Below, in pieces: positions 46,324 through 55,869 of a stretch of 64,000 nucleotides of DNA; within the stretch, counting starts at the first letter, position 1, and every line of letters begins with the position of its first letter. The notes under the pieces are model-generated. The model ran no database searches. It was given only the letters and a program-made list of their open reading frames with translations, and was not told where the DNA came from. Both the position numbers and the translations under genes were made by a program. The DNA comes from G963676795 sp963677215 (GTDB lineage Bacteria; Desulfobacterota; Desulfuromonadia; Desulfuromonadales; Geopsychrobacteraceae), in assembly GCA_963677215.1 (NCBI GenBank), contig OY781919.1, positions 1,612,001 to 1,676,000 on the forward strand. Reading direction: 5' to 3'.

Positions 46324-47688
46324 ATGATTCGTGTCGCATTGTTTGTGCTGGTACTGGTCGTATTCATCCTTGGCTTCCTGTTTTTTCAGGGAGTGAATCC
46401 GGGTGAGATGACGGTCCATCTGACCAGTGATCTGAGTTATACTCTGCCGATCAGCATCATGCTGATCAGCGTTCTGGTCATCGGTCTGCTGATCGGGACC
46501 GGCATCCATATCCTCAGCGCGCTGCTGGTTTCTTTTCGCAGCTGGCGCGGCGGCCGCAGGCAGAAAAAGGCCGAAGAGGTCAGCGGCATCTACCGCAGCG
46601 GCGTCGGTCGCCTGCTGTCGGGTGACCTGAAGAAAGCCCGGACGCTACTGAGCAAGGCTCTCGAACGTGATTCCAAGCGCGTCGATACCCATCTGGCTCT
46701 GGCCAGTGTCGCCCTGCAGGAAGGACAGCCTGAAGAGGCAGTCGATCTGCTGCAGAGAGCCCGCAAACTTGATCCCAAAGGCGTGGAGGTGCTTTTCAAG
46801 CTGGCCTCGACTTTTGAGGAAATCGGTCGTCGTGAAGAGGCGATCAATATCTATAAGGACCTGCTCGCCGGGGATGCGGGAAACCGTAAGGCAATGCGTG
46901 CCCTGCGCGAGATCTTTGTTGATCTCGGCCAGTGGGATGAAGCTCTCAGTCTGCAGAAGCGGATCATCAAGGCAACTGCTTCGGGACCGAAGGCCGATCA
47001 GGAAAAACAGGTTCTTCTCCAGTTGCGATACGAGATCGCCAGTCATCAGCTCGAAAGCGGTGAAGCCGAACCTGCGATCGATGTCTGTCGCGAACTGATC
47101 AAGCAGGATCCAGCCTTTACCCCGGCCCGCGTGACCCTCGGTGACGCCTGCCATCAGGCCGGCCGTAACCCTGATGCCATCAAGGCCTATGAAGACGGCT
47201 ACAAGGCGCTCAAGAAAAGTGTCTTTCTGGCCCGCCTTGAAGATCTCTATATCAACGCGGAAGATCCTGCCGCACTGATGGCATTCTATCGCGCCCAGAT
47301 GGACGCCGATCCGAATGACCTGCTGCTGCGCCTCTATTTCGCTCGTCTCTGTCTGCGCTTGGAGATGGTTGACGATGCAATGCAGTACTTAAGTGATCTG
47401 GAAAGCAGCGGGGTCGAATTTACCAAGCTGCACCTGCTGCTGGCCGAAGCACAGCGTCGCCGTCACAACGTCGATGAGGCGATCAGAGAATATCAGAAAG
47501 CTCTCAATATCGATGGCTCTCTGCGTCTCGGCTATGTCTGTGAACGCTGCGGAACCAAGTATCACAACTGGCAGAGTCGTTGTTCCGAATGCAAAAGCTG
47601 GGATTCTCTAGTGCTTCCGGAGCGACAGCAGATGCAGAGTGCGCAGCTGAACCAGCCGAAAATGATCCCTCATGGAGCACGGAGTTAG
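46324..47688 (+). CDS. LapA-LapB fusion protein (LPS assembly regulator type)
   Basis: 454 residues. Two membrane helices (IRVALFVLVLVVFILGFLF and ISIMLISVLVIGLLIGTGI) form a LapA-like anchor, followed by TPR repeats (residues ~85-395, for example DSKRVDTHLALASVALQEGQ and NPDAIKAYEDGYKAL). The C-terminus is a rubredoxin-like metal site (YVCERCGTKYHNWQSRCSECKSW), a hallmark of LapB/YciM. In E. coli LapA and LapB are separate; here the segments lie in one chain. It would couple lipopolysaccharide production to LpxC turnover at the inner membrane. Confidence 0.82.
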   Translation: MIRVALFVLVLVVFILGFLFFQGVNPGEMTVHLTSDLSYTLPISIMLISVLVIGLLIGTGIHILSALLVSFRSWRGGRRQKKAEEVSGIYRSGVGRLLSGDLKKARTLLSKALERDSKRVDTHLALASVALQEGQPEEAVDLLQRARKLDPKGVEVLFKLASTFEEIGRREEAINIYKDLLAGDAGNRKAMRALREIFVDLGQWDEALSLQKRIIKATASGPKADQEKQVLLQLRYEIASHQLESGEAEPAIDVCRELIKQDPAFTPARVTLGDACHQAGRNPDAIKAYEDGYKALKKSVFLARLEDLYINAEDPAALMAFYRAQMDADPNDLLLRLYFARLCLRLEMVDDAMQYLSDLESSGVEFTKLHLLLAEAQRRRHNVDEAIREYQKALNIDGSLRLGYVCERCGTKYHNWQSRCSECKSWDSLVLPERQQMQSAQLNQPKMIPHGARS

Positions 47689-47690
47689 TT

Positions 47691-49217
47691 ATGTCTGGTG
47701 GCCCGGTTGTTCTGACCATTCTTGACGGATGGGGTTTGCGTGATGAATGTGCTGATAACGCTGTCTGTATGGGTAATACCCCGGTCATGGATGGCCTGCT
47801 GGCATCCTGTCCGAACAGCCGTCTGAGCGCTTCCGGCCGGGATGTCGGCCTTCCTGACGGACAGATGGGCAACTCGGAAGTCGGGCATATGAATATCGGC
47901 GCCGGTCGGATCATCTATCAGGATCTTAGTCGGATCAGCCTGGCGATCGAGGATGGCTCCTTCTTTGAGAATACCGTTCTCAAGGATATCTGCGCCAAGG
48001 TTGCAGCAAGCCACAGCAGGTTGCACCTGCTTGGCCTGCTTTCCGACGGCGGAGTCCACTCGCACAACAGCCATCTTTACGCTCTGGTCAGATTGGCCAA
48101 GCAGTCCGGCGTTGCCGATGTATGTATTCATGCCTTTATGGACGGCCGTGATACGCCGCCGCAGAGTGGCTACAAATATCTGGCCGAGCTGGAAAAAGAG
48201 CTCGAAGAGATCGGCCTCGGACGGGTGGTAACGGTGACCGGCCGTTACTGGGCGATGGACCGGGATAATCGCTGGGAGCGGGTTGAATCTGCCTACAAGG
48301 CCCTGACTCTGGGGGTCGGTTTTCATGCCAACAGCTCAAGGGATGCCATCGAACAGGCTTACGATCTGGGCCAGACCGATGAATTCGTCGAGCCGACGGT
48401 GGTCGGTGAGACGGGCACCATCGATGACGGCGACGGCATTATCTTCTTCAATTTTCGCTCGGACCGGGCTCGCGAGATCACCCGGGCCTTGACCTTTGCC
48501 GAGTTTGACGGCTTCCAGCGCAGCAAGGTCCCGCAGTTGGCCGGTTTTGTCTGTATGACCGAATATGACGAAACCTTCGGTCTGCCAATCGCCTACCCAT
48601 CGGAAAGTTACCCGGAGATTCTCGCCGAAGTGGTTTCCGGAGCCGGCCTCAAGCAGTTGCGCATTGCCGAAACCGAGAAGTATGCTCATGTCACCTTCTT
48701 TTTTAACGGCGGCGTGGAAAAATCCTGGCCGGGTGAAGATCGGGTCCTGATTCCTTCTCCCAAGGAGGTGGCGACCTACGATCAGAAACCGGCGATGAGC
48801 GCTGTCGAGGTGACGGACGAGGTCGTCAAGCGGATTGCTTCCGGTGATTATCAGCTGATCATTCTGAATTTCGCCAATGGCGATATGGTCGGTCATACCG
48901 GGATTCTCAAAGCGGCGATCGAAGCGGTTGAAACCGTTGACAGTTGCCTCGGCCGTGTTGTCGATGCGGTCAAGGACGCTGGCGGCAAGATGCTGATCAC
49001 GGCCGATCACGGCAACTGTGAGCAGATGGTCGACGGGAGTGGCCAGCCTCATACTGCCCATACCAGTGACCCTGTGCCTTTGATTCTGGTTACCGGCGAT
49101 GATGTACAGTACCGGTTGCAAGACGGCATCCTTGCCGATCTCGCTCCCACTATGCTTGACATGCTTGGTCTTGTGCGGCCGCAGGCGATGACCGGACATT
49201 CCCTGCTCGAACGTTAG
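47691..49217 (+). CDS. gpmI: 2,3-bisphosphoglycerate-independent phosphoglycerate mutase
   Basis: 508 residues, alkaline-phosphatase superfamily, Mn-dependent. Interconverts 3- and 2-phosphoglycerate. TILDGWGLRDE and the active-site Ser in MGNSEVGHMNIGAGR are clear, with DGRDTPPQSGYKY and the end TADHGNCEQM and HTAHTSDPVP. Start at ATG 47691 (GGAG ~7 bp upstream); the longer frame from 47580 lies inside lapB and is rejected. Confidence 0.97.
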   Translation: MSGGPVVLTILDGWGLRDECADNAVCMGNTPVMDGLLASCPNSRLSASGRDVGLPDGQMGNSEVGHMNIGAGRIIYQDLSRISLAIEDGSFFENTVLKDICAKVAASHSRLHLLGLLSDGGVHSHNSHLYALVRLAKQSGVADVCIHAFMDGRDTPPQSGYKYLAELEKELEEIGLGRVVTVTGRYWAMDRDNRWERVESAYKALTLGVGFHANSSRDAIEQAYDLGQTDEFVEPTVVGETGTIDDGDGIIFFNFRSDRAREITRALTFAEFDGFQRSKVPQLAGFVCMTEYDETFGLPIAYPSESYPEILAEVVSGAGLKQLRIAETEKYAHVTFFFNGGVEKSWPGEDRVLIPSPKEVATYDQKPAMSAVEVTDEVVKRIASGDYQLIILNFANGDMVGHTGILKAAIEAVETVDSCLGRVVDAVKDAGGKMLITADHGNCEQMVDGSGQPHTAHTSDPVPLILVTGDDVQYRLQDGILADLAPTMLDMLGLVRPQAMTGHSLLER

Positions 49218-49244
49218 ATAATCAAGATGCGGACGGAGATGCTG

Positions 49245-49958
49245 ATGATTCACAGGCTCCGTCCTCTGCTGCATTTTTTTCTGCCGCGCGCCTGTCCGGT
49301 CTGCCAGGAAACCCTGGTGGATCAGTCCAGTCGCGCCCCTTTCTGTCCAACCTGTATGATTTCCTTTCGTCCCCTGACCGGGACCGGACAGTGCAGTTGC
49401 TGCGCTCTTCCCTTCAGGGCGGCAGAGCAGACTGCTCATCTGTGCAGTCGCTGCAGTACGGAGCCCCCTCCATTTGTCCGGGTTTATGCCGTCGGCCTGT
49501 ACGAACATACCCTGCGTCAGGCTATTCATCAGCTGAAATTCAGAGGCAAGGTTTATCTTGATCGTCCTCTGGCTATGCTGCTGGATGCCAGGCTGCCTGA
49601 ACAGCATGCCTTTGACCTGATCGTTCCGGTCCCTCTGTCACGCCATGCTTTATGCAAGCGCGGTTATAATCAGGCTCTGCTTCTGGCTCGTCAGCTTTCT
49701 GTGCTGAGCCGGATTCCGCTGCTGCCGACCGGGCTTGTCAAGACCCGGGAGACTATGAGCCAGCATGATCTGTCGGCAGAGCAGCGGCGCAGCAACCTGA
49801 AAAATTCCATCGCCCTGGGGCGATCGGTTGAGGGCCGCAGAATCCTGCTGATCGATGATGTATTGACTACCGGGGCAACCGCTAGTGTCTGCGCTGAGGT
49901 GCTGTTGAATGGGGGTGCCAGGGAGGTTCACGTCTCCGTGTTGGGGCGTGCCGATTGA
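49245..49958 (+). CDS. comF: ComF family phosphoribosyltransferase-like protein
   Basis: 237 residues with an N-terminal zinc-finger region (CPVCQETL, CPTCM, CSCCALP, CSRCS) and a C-terminal type I phosphoribosyltransferase domain. The PRPP-binding loop is RRILLIDDVLTTGATASV. ComF is linked to DNA uptake and to restart of stalled replication in other bacteria; its substrate is unknown. GGAG ~6 bp before ATG 49245 sets the start; ATG 49227 extends it by 6 residues. Confidence 0.88.
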   Translation: MIHRLRPLLHFFLPRACPVCQETLVDQSSRAPFCPTCMISFRPLTGTGQCSCCALPFRAAEQTAHLCSRCSTEPPPFVRVYAVGLYEHTLRQAIHQLKFRGKVYLDRPLAMLLDARLPEQHAFDLIVPVPLSRHALCKRGYNQALLLARQLSVLSRIPLLPTGLVKTRETMSQHDLSAEQRRSNLKNSIALGRSVEGRRILLIDDVLTTGATASVCAEVLLNGGAREVHVSVLGRAD

Positions 49959-50019
49959 TCTGTCCATTTTTGTGCTATAGTTGTTCATCAGTATTCTATA
50001 TCTGTAATTCGGAGCAACT

Positions 50020-51486
50020 ATGAAGCACAATCTCAAACGTCTTCTTGCAGACTATCCCCTCGAGACATTGCTGCAGACGATCCCGACGGGACTCTTTCTG
50101 GTTGATGCTGACCGGACGATTGTCTACTGGAATGGAGAAGCTGAACGGATTACCGGCTACCGTGCCGATGAAGTGGTTGGCAAGCATTGTTCTCTTCTGG
50201 ACGGTAACCCCTGCGGCAAAAAATGTGCTTTGTTCGATGAGGCGACAGAGAAACCCAATGTCGGGCGAATCTGTGAAGTACGGCATAAGAACGGGCAGGT
50301 TCTGACCCTCAGCAAGAACGTTGATCTGTTGCGTGATCAGCAGGGACAGGTCATCGGCGGCATCGAATCCTTTGTCGATATCTCTCGGCTCAAACAGCTG
50401 GAAAATAATCTGCGCGCCGAGGTCGCCGAAAAGACCGCTCAGTCGGAGCGTGAAAAAGCGGGTTTGCGAGCCGTCCTGGATGGCATGGTCGATCCTGCCT
50501 ATATCAGTGACGATCAGTATCACATTATCTTTGCCAATCGTGCCATGTGCGAAATCATCGGCCATGACGGTGCTGCCTTGTGTTACGAGGCGATCCATCG
50601 CAGAGACAAAATCTGCCCGGACTGTCCGATGCCTCAGATCATGCGCGGGGAAATCGTCAGGCAGGAAAAGACTCTGGATGACAGCGGACGACTGTTCGAA
50701 CTGATCCATACTCCCTATCCCGATGCTGAGCATCCGACCCATAAGCTGGCAGTTTGCCGAGATCTGACCGACAGGATCGAGAGTGAACGGCGTCTGGCTC
50801 AGACTAACCGGGAGCTGGATGCCTTTGTCTCGACGGTTTCGCATGACCTGCGTTCGCCACTGACGCCTCTGATCGGATTTACCGAATTGCTCGAAGAACG
50901 CTATGCCGAGCAGCTGGATGAGGTCGGCCGGGTCTGTATCACCGAGATTCGCAATACCGCTGAGCGGATGAAGGCTCTGCTGGAAGATCTGCTCTCCCTG
51001 TCCCGGGTCGGCCAGTTGAAGGTTCCGGAACGTCCGGTCGATGCCACAGCTATTGCCAAGGATGTTCTGATGGAGCTGGGGGACAAGGTTCTGGAGAGGC
51101 AGGCCCTGGTCTCGATAGGCCCCTTGCCGGCGGTCAGGATTCCGGAAACGCTGTTGAATGACCTGTTCAGGAATCTGCTGGAAAATGCGTTGAAATACGC
51201 AGCACCTAAGGATCCGCATATCGAAATCTCAGGCCGGACATTTTCCGACCGGGTCAGGTATGAGGTCATCGATCACGGACCGGGAATCGATGTGGAAGAA
51301 CGGGAAGAGATCTTTGAGCCGTTCCGGCGCGGCAGTGGCAGTCTCAATTCAGACGGAACCGGCATCGGTCTGGCCACTGTGGCCAAGATTGCCCGGGTCT
51401 TTGGTGGCAGCGCCTGGGTCAGTCAGACACCAGGCGGCGGCGCAACCTTCAATGTCGACCTGGTGATTGCCCACGAGGACCGTTGA
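50020..51486 (+). CDS. PAS-domain sensor histidine kinase
   Basis: 488 residues, no membrane segment. A PAS domain at ~20-130 (GLFLVDADRTIVYWNGEAERITGYRA is the classic opening) contains cysteines CGKKCALF. A linker coiled coil leads to a second PAS-like domain (~155-250, CPDCPMPQ also Cys-rich). The HisKA motif is STVSHDLRSPLTP; the ATPase domain has N box NLLENALKYA, G1 DHGPGID and G2 GTGIGLATV. The clustered cysteines could bind a metal or FeS cluster (inference). No response regulator gene is adjacent, so it is an orphan kinase. Confidence 0.88.
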   Translation: MKHNLKRLLADYPLETLLQTIPTGLFLVDADRTIVYWNGEAERITGYRADEVVGKHCSLLDGNPCGKKCALFDEATEKPNVGRICEVRHKNGQVLTLSKNVDLLRDQQGQVIGGIESFVDISRLKQLENNLRAEVAEKTAQSEREKAGLRAVLDGMVDPAYISDDQYHIIFANRAMCEIIGHDGAALCYEAIHRRDKICPDCPMPQIMRGEIVRQEKTLDDSGRLFELIHTPYPDAEHPTHKLAVCRDLTDRIESERRLAQTNRELDAFVSTVSHDLRSPLTPLIGFTELLEERYAEQLDEVGRVCITEIRNTAERMKALLEDLLSLSRVGQLKVPERPVDATAIAKDVLMELGDKVLERQALVSIGPLPAVRIPETLLNDLFRNLLENALKYAAPKDPHIEISGRTFSDRVRYEVIDHGPGIDVEEREEIFEPFRRGSGSLNSDGTGIGLATVAKIARVFGGSAWVSQTPGGGATFNVDLVIAHEDR

Positions 51487-51835
51487 ATTAAGTGGTTTGC
51501 AATACCAGCTTCGGTCTCTTGAATAATTCGGTTCTGCCCGTCAGATGAGCGCAGCTCATCGTTGGGCGCGTTCCGTTTTGCTGGTTAGGGCATATCGAGA
51601 GAAGGCATGAGAGGCTTAGGTTGTTATTAAAAAGTTTCTTTTGCCTCTTTTTCTTTTCGACAAAAGAAAAGGAGGTCGTCTGGCGGGACGATACCCGCCG
51701 GTGTTGGTTTTGGTGTTTGTTTTCCAATTTTTTAAATTAAAGTCGCGGGGACGCGCCCCCGCCGGCGCCTTACTTTTTACAGGCTGAAAAAAGTAAGCCC
51801 CGAATTTTGTGATTCGGGGCTTGTTGATATTCAGC
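51487..51835. other. 349-bp intergenic hairpin cluster
   Basis: A string of palindromes: GATGAGC/GCTCATC (~51545), TTTTCTTTT-CGAC-AAAAGAAAA (51649-51670), GGCGGG/CCCGCC (51682-51699), and CTTACTTTTT/AAAAAGTAAG (51769-51797), then the terminator 51795-51822. No gene was found. The arrangement looks like a composite intergenic repeat. Confidence 0.55.
51795..51822 (-). terminator. Terminator after the rubrerythrin-like gene
   Basis: AAGCCCCGAAT pairs with ATTCGGGGCTT; on the minus strand ACTTTTTTC follows. It lies just after the stop codon of the rubrerythrin-like gene. Confidence 0.82.
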
Positions 51836-52336
51836 TTATTCGCGAACGAAGGTGTCGATATCGGTTTCGTGAACCATACCCATCAGGCGGGCATATTCAG
51901 ATTCGATCAGGGCGTAGTGATGCTCGGTCGATACGGCGTTCTCTTCAAAGATCGCCCGTACGTCCGGATCGCTGATCTTGGCGGCCATCTCGCGCAGGCT
52001 TTCGGCCAGGCGCTTTTCTTTTTCCATGGCCAGTTCCATCGCCTTGCGATCATCAAACCCTTCGAGCAGTGCCTTGTCCAGGTCGCTCAACCATTCGCTG
52101 CTTTTTTCAGGTGGCGCGTCGATAAACTGATCGAAGCTGGTTGGTAGCAGATCAGGGCAAAGGCACTTGTCAAAGAAATGTTTGGCGTGTTCACGCTCCT
52201 CACGAGCCAACAGTTCGAAAGTCTTGATCGCGTCCTTGTTCTTCATCTGCTTGGAGGCGATCTGGTAAAAATTCATGGCGTTTTTTTCGGTCTGAACCGA
52301 GCGGGCCAGGGCTTGCTTGACTTCAGCTTCATTCAT
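51836..52336 (-). CDS. Ferritin-like / rubrerythrin-type diiron protein
   Basis: 166 residues forming a four-helix bundle. Iron ligands: Glu in QTEKNAMNFY, ExxH in LAREEREHAKHFF, and a second pair in ...EHHYALIES. No rubredoxin tail is present, so it is an erythrin-like domain protein, possibly involved in peroxide reduction or iron handling in an anaerobe. AGGAGA lies 4-9 bp before the ATG (minus strand). A single-gene unit with its own terminator. Confidence 0.8.
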   Translation of the reverse strand: MNEAEVKQALARSVQTEKNAMNFYQIASKQMKNKDAIKTFELLAREEREHAKHFFDKCLCPDLLPTSFDQFIDAPPEKSSEWLSDLDKALLEGFDDRKAMELAMEKEKRLAESLREMAAKISDPDVRAIFEENAVSTEHHYALIESEYARLMGMVHETDIDTFVRE

Positions 52337-52618
52337 CGGAACATGTCTCCTTGTCGATAATTCACGCTTTGATTGTATTGCAGTTCGGATTCAGTTATTT
52401 TGGCCATCAGGAATACTTGGGTGGCCAGTGTGCTGGCCTGCCTGAAAGCGTTTGGTTAACGATGTCTGCGATTTGGATCCACTGAATTGTATACAGTATT
52501 AAATGTATAGCAGAAACTGCAGGCTGGTACAGTACAAATCGTTCAATCCGGCATGCAGAAATTTTAGAGAATAATTTCGTCGATGACGGCTTCACAGCTT
52601 TAAAAAGAGAAGAAGAAT

Positions 52619-53233
52619 ATGATTATCCGTTCTGCCGACTTTGTCAAAAGTGCAACCCGGCCAGGCAATTACCCGCCTGAATCGGTACCTGAAATCGCCT
52701 TTGCCGGACGTAGTAATGTCGGTAAAAGTTCATTGATCAACACCCTGTTGAATAGGCGTAATCTGGTCAGGACCTCTTCAACACCGGGACGGACCCAGCT
52801 GTTGAACTTTTTTCAGGTTAACGACAGCTTTTCGCTGGTAGACCTGCCCGGTTACGGTTTTGCCAAGGTTCCGCTGGAGGTCAAGAAGGCTTGGGGGCCG
52901 ATGATCCGTACCTACCTTGAGAGCCGCGAAAGCCTCTGCGGGGTTGTCTTTATTCTCGATATTCGCCGGGTCCCGGGAGAGGAGGACCTGCAGATGCTCG
53001 ACTGGCTGGAAGAGTTTGGCGTGCCGACCATTCCGGTTATCACCAAGATCGACAAGATCGGCCGTGCTCAGCGCCATAAGCAGGTGCGCCAGATCGCCGA
53101 AGCGACCGGGTTGCCTGTCGATGCCTTTTCGCTTTTCTCTTCCCTGAGCCGTGAGGGGAGCGAGGAGGTTTGGGAACGTATCGAGGACGCGCTTGACCCG
53201 GCTGCGGAGCAGGACGGAGAATCTGACGCTTGA
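52619..53233 (+). CDS. engB: Ribosome-biogenesis GTPase EngB (YsxC/YihA)
   Basis: 204 residues. G1 GRSNVGKSSLIN, G2-G3 TSSTPGRTQLLNFF and LVDLPGYGFA, G4 TKIDK, G5 FSSLSREG. EngB helps assemble the large ribosomal subunit. AAAGAGAAGAAG precedes the ATG. Normal length. Confidence 0.96.
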   Translation: MIIRSADFVKSATRPGNYPPESVPEIAFAGRSNVGKSSLINTLLNRRNLVRTSSTPGRTQLLNFFQVNDSFSLVDLPGYGFAKVPLEVKKAWGPMIRTYLESRESLCGVVFILDIRRVPGEEDLQMLDWLEEFGVPTIPVITKIDKIGRAQRHKQVRQIAEATGLPVDAFSLFSSLSREGSEEVWERIEDALDPAAEQDGESDA

Positions 53234-53339
53234 TTCTTGCGCCCGGCAATTTTATGATCAGCTCTCCGGAGTGAAAGGTCACTTAGGCGGAATCCAAGAA
53301 CTTTGAGTTGTGAACAGCAGCTTTTAAAAAGGCAAAAAC

Positions 53340-54554
53340 ATGAAATCAGTCTATGTCATCGGTACCGGTATGGCCGGCCAGGAAGGCTTCACCCAACAGG
53401 CCCGTGATCTGGTCGCCTCCAGTCGCCTGCTGTTCGGCTCCGAGCGCCTGCTGGCCTTTTTTCCTGAATATGGCGGAGAGAAGGTGGCGATCGACGAGCA
53501 CAACCTAGCGGAAATGGTCGCTCGCCTCGAGGCGCTCGATGGCAGGGCTGTCGTTCTGGCGACCGGAGATCCGCTGTTCTTCGGCGTGGGACGCTATCTA
53601 TTGCGCAATCTGCCAGGGAAAATCATCGAGTTTCTGCCCAATGTCACATCGGTTCAGTATGCCTTTGCCAAGATCCGTGAGCCATGGGATGACTCTGTCT
53701 TCATCTGTGCTCAGGGGCGGGTGCTCAAGAATATCGTCGACAGGATCGTCGCCAACGACAAGGCGGCCGTTTTGACCGATACGATCAACACTCCTGGCAT
53801 GATCGCCCGGGAACTGCTCAGCCGTGGTCGGGGGGGCTACAAGGTTTACCTCTGTGAGAATCTCGGCAGCGATGACGAGAGGATCCGTGTTTCGGACGTC
53901 AAGGGGCTGCTGGAACTTGAGGTAACCGGGCTGAATGTCCTGATTCTGATTCGCGAATACGAGGACGACAGCGATCTCTATGTGCCGACTCTGGGGATTC
54001 CTGATGAGGAGTTTGTCAGCGTCAAGAAGCTGATCACCCGTGAAGAGGTGAGGGTGGTGACCCTGGCCAAGCTCAAGCTGCGCCACGATATGTGCCTCTG
54101 GGATATCGGCGCCGGTTCCGGATCGATCTGTATCGAGGCTGATTTCCTGTTACCGAACGGGCGGATCTTTGCCATTGAGCGCAACGAAGAGTGCTGCCAG
54201 TTCATCAAGGAAAATCTGCAAAAGTTCAACACCCGCAATGTCACCCTGATCGAAGAAGAGGCCCCTGAATGTCTCGATCAACTGCCGGATCCGGATCGGG
54301 TCTTTATCGGTGGCAGCGGCGGCCATCTGTGGGAGATCTTTGATGCGGTCGACCAGCGTCTGGTCAGCGGTGGACGGATTGTCATGAATGCGATGACCCT
54401 GGATACCCTGACAGCGGCCAATGAATATTTCAGCAACTCCGGTTTCACGACCGAGGTTGTTACCGTCAATATTGCCAGGACGCGGCCCGATACCCAGTAC
54501 CAGATGTTCGAAGCCTACGATCCGGTCTATGTCGTGACCGCGATCAAGGACTGA
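53340..54554 (+). CDS. cobL: Fused precorrin-6B methyltransferase CbiE-CbiT (CobL-type)
   Basis: 404 residues in two parts. Residues ~1-200 are CbiE, a tetrapyrrole C5-methyltransferase (VYVIGTGMAGQEG, VLATGDPLFFGVG). Residues ~215-400 are CbiT, a Rossmann methyltransferase (LWDIGAGSGSICIEA, VFIGGSGG) that methylates C15 and decarboxylates. Together they modify the corrin ring. It stands apart from other cob genes in the window, but supports the B12-dependent mutase at 23801-25942. Confidence 0.93.
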   Translation: MKSVYVIGTGMAGQEGFTQQARDLVASSRLLFGSERLLAFFPEYGGEKVAIDEHNLAEMVARLEALDGRAVVLATGDPLFFGVGRYLLRNLPGKIIEFLPNVTSVQYAFAKIREPWDDSVFICAQGRVLKNIVDRIVANDKAAVLTDTINTPGMIARELLSRGRGGYKVYLCENLGSDDERIRVSDVKGLLELEVTGLNVLILIREYEDDSDLYVPTLGIPDEEFVSVKKLITREEVRVVTLAKLKLRHDMCLWDIGAGSGSICIEADFLLPNGRIFAIERNEECCQFIKENLQKFNTRNVTLIEEEAPECLDQLPDPDRVFIGGSGGHLWEIFDAVDQRLVSGGRIVMNAMTLDTLTAANEYFSNSGFTTEVVTVNIARTRPDTQYQMFEAYDPVYVVTAIKD

Positions 54555-54562
54555 CAGCCACG

Positions 54563-54805
54563 ATGTCTGTCGCTCTGACTCCCGATCCATCACACCTGAA
54601 GAAGCTTGCCGCAGTCAGGATGCCGTACGGCAAGTATGCAGGTCGCCTGCTGATCAACCTGCCGGAACCCTATGTGGTCTGGATGGTCGGCAACAGCCTT
54701 CCGGATGGGCTTCTCGGTCGGCAACTGCTGGAGGTTTATGAGCTCAAGGTCAACGGCCTAGAGACTCTGCTGCGCCCTTTTGCACCTCAGGATGGCAATG
54801 ACTAA
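54563..54805 (+). CDS. DUF3820 family small protein
   Basis: 80 residues with the family signature KLAAVRMPYGKYAGRLLINL and LPEPYVVWMV. DUF3820 proteins are small single-domain proteins of unknown function, some linked to exonuclease-like chains. It lies 8 bp after cobL and overlaps dus by 8 bp, so it is in the same operon. Confidence 0.72.
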   Translation: MSVALTPDPSHLKKLAAVRMPYGKYAGRLLINLPEPYVVWMVGNSLPDGLLGRQLLEVYELKVNGLETLLRPFAPQDGND

Positions 54806-55760
54806 CCTTCCCTGGCAGCCAGGTACCAGGCCGCTGATGCTTGCCCCGATGCAGGGGCTGACCAACCAGGCGCTGCGTCAGCTGTATATCGATCAGTATC
54901 CTCCCGATGTCGTCTTTACCGAGTTTGTCAGGGTTCACAAGCAATCGCGCAAGCGGGTCGCCCGTGGTGACCTGAGCGAGATCGCTGAACACTCCGGCTG
55001 TGTACCGCTGGTTGTCCAGCTGATCGGCAGTGGTGCCCAGGCCCTGGCAGAAGCGGCCGATATCGTTCAGCGCTCCGGTTGCGAGCATCTGAATCTCAAT
55101 CTTGGCTGCCCCTACGGGCGGATGACCACCGGAGCGACCGGTGGTGAGCTGCTCAAAGATCCTGCCGGGCTTGGCGAACTGCTTTATGCTTTGCGAGGTG
55201 CAGTAAGTTGCGGTTTCTCGGTTAAATGTCGTGCCGGTTACGATAACCCGCGTCAGCTGTTCGAGCTGCTGCCGCTCTTTGAGGACTGTGGGGTCGATTT
55301 CCTGATCATTCATCCGCGCACGGTCGTTCAGAAATACAGCGGCAGTGCCGATCATGAACTGGTCGCTGAAGCCGTGACCAGAACCCGCCTGCCGGTCATT
55401 GCCAATGGTGATATTGTCTCAGTCGAGCAGGGACTTGCCGTGCTTGAACAGACCGATGCCGCCGGGCTGATGATCGGTCGCGGTGCCCTGGCCGAGCCAA
55501 CGCTGTTCGAGCGAATTCGCCGCCGGGATCTTCAGCTTCCTGATGAGGTGCAGCGCCGCCAGGAGGTCTACCGGTTCCTGCATGATCTGCTGGAGCGTTA
55601 CCTGGTCAGGTTCTGTGGTGAGCGTCAGGCCCTGATGAAGCTCAAGGACGTGATCAACTTCATCCCCGATCAGGCGTTACAACGAGATCTCGGCAAGTTG
55701 AAACGGGTCACGACCGTCGCCGCCTTTGAGTCGCTGCTGGAAGTTCGTTTTGGTCTGTGA
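54798..55760 (+). CDS. dus: tRNA-dihydrouridine synthase (DusC-like)
   Basis: 320 residues, FMN-dependent TIM barrel reducing uridine to dihydrouridine in tRNA. Motifs: LMLAPMQGLTNQALRQL, HLNLNLGCPYGRMTTGATG with the catalytic Cys, and MIGRGALAEPTLF. The segment FTEFVRVHKQ suggests the DusC subgroup (U16). The start at ATG 54798 has AGGA ~5 bp upstream. It overlaps the end of the DUF3820 gene. Confidence 0.9.
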   Translation: MTNLPWQPGTRPLMLAPMQGLTNQALRQLYIDQYPPDVVFTEFVRVHKQSRKRVARGDLSEIAEHSGCVPLVVQLIGSGAQALAEAADIVQRSGCEHLNLNLGCPYGRMTTGATGGELLKDPAGLGELLYALRGAVSCGFSVKCRAGYDNPRQLFELLPLFEDCGVDFLIIHPRTVVQKYSGSADHELVAEAVTRTRLPVIANGDIVSVEQGLAVLEQTDAAGLMIGRGALAEPTLFERIRRRDLQLPDEVQRRQEVYRFLHDLLERYLVRFCGERQALMKLKDVINFIPDQALQRDLGKLKRVTTVAAFESLLEVRFGL

Positions 55761-55869
55761 ACGATTTTTTCTGAGCCTGTCGCTACAAATCCCAATCCTT
55801 CATAAACCACTCTAAGTTTGCCTGTTAAAACCCGACAAATAGTGCAGAAATACGTTTTTTATGCGCAGT

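Noticed and set aside
48336..49607. A 423-codon frame antisense to gpmI and comF
   Set aside because: Spans two real genes on the other strand; no start signal or family match.
52407..52595. A 62-codon minus-strand frame upstream of engB
   Set aside because: It has no RBS and lies in the A+T-rich leader shared by engB and the rubrerythrin-like gene.
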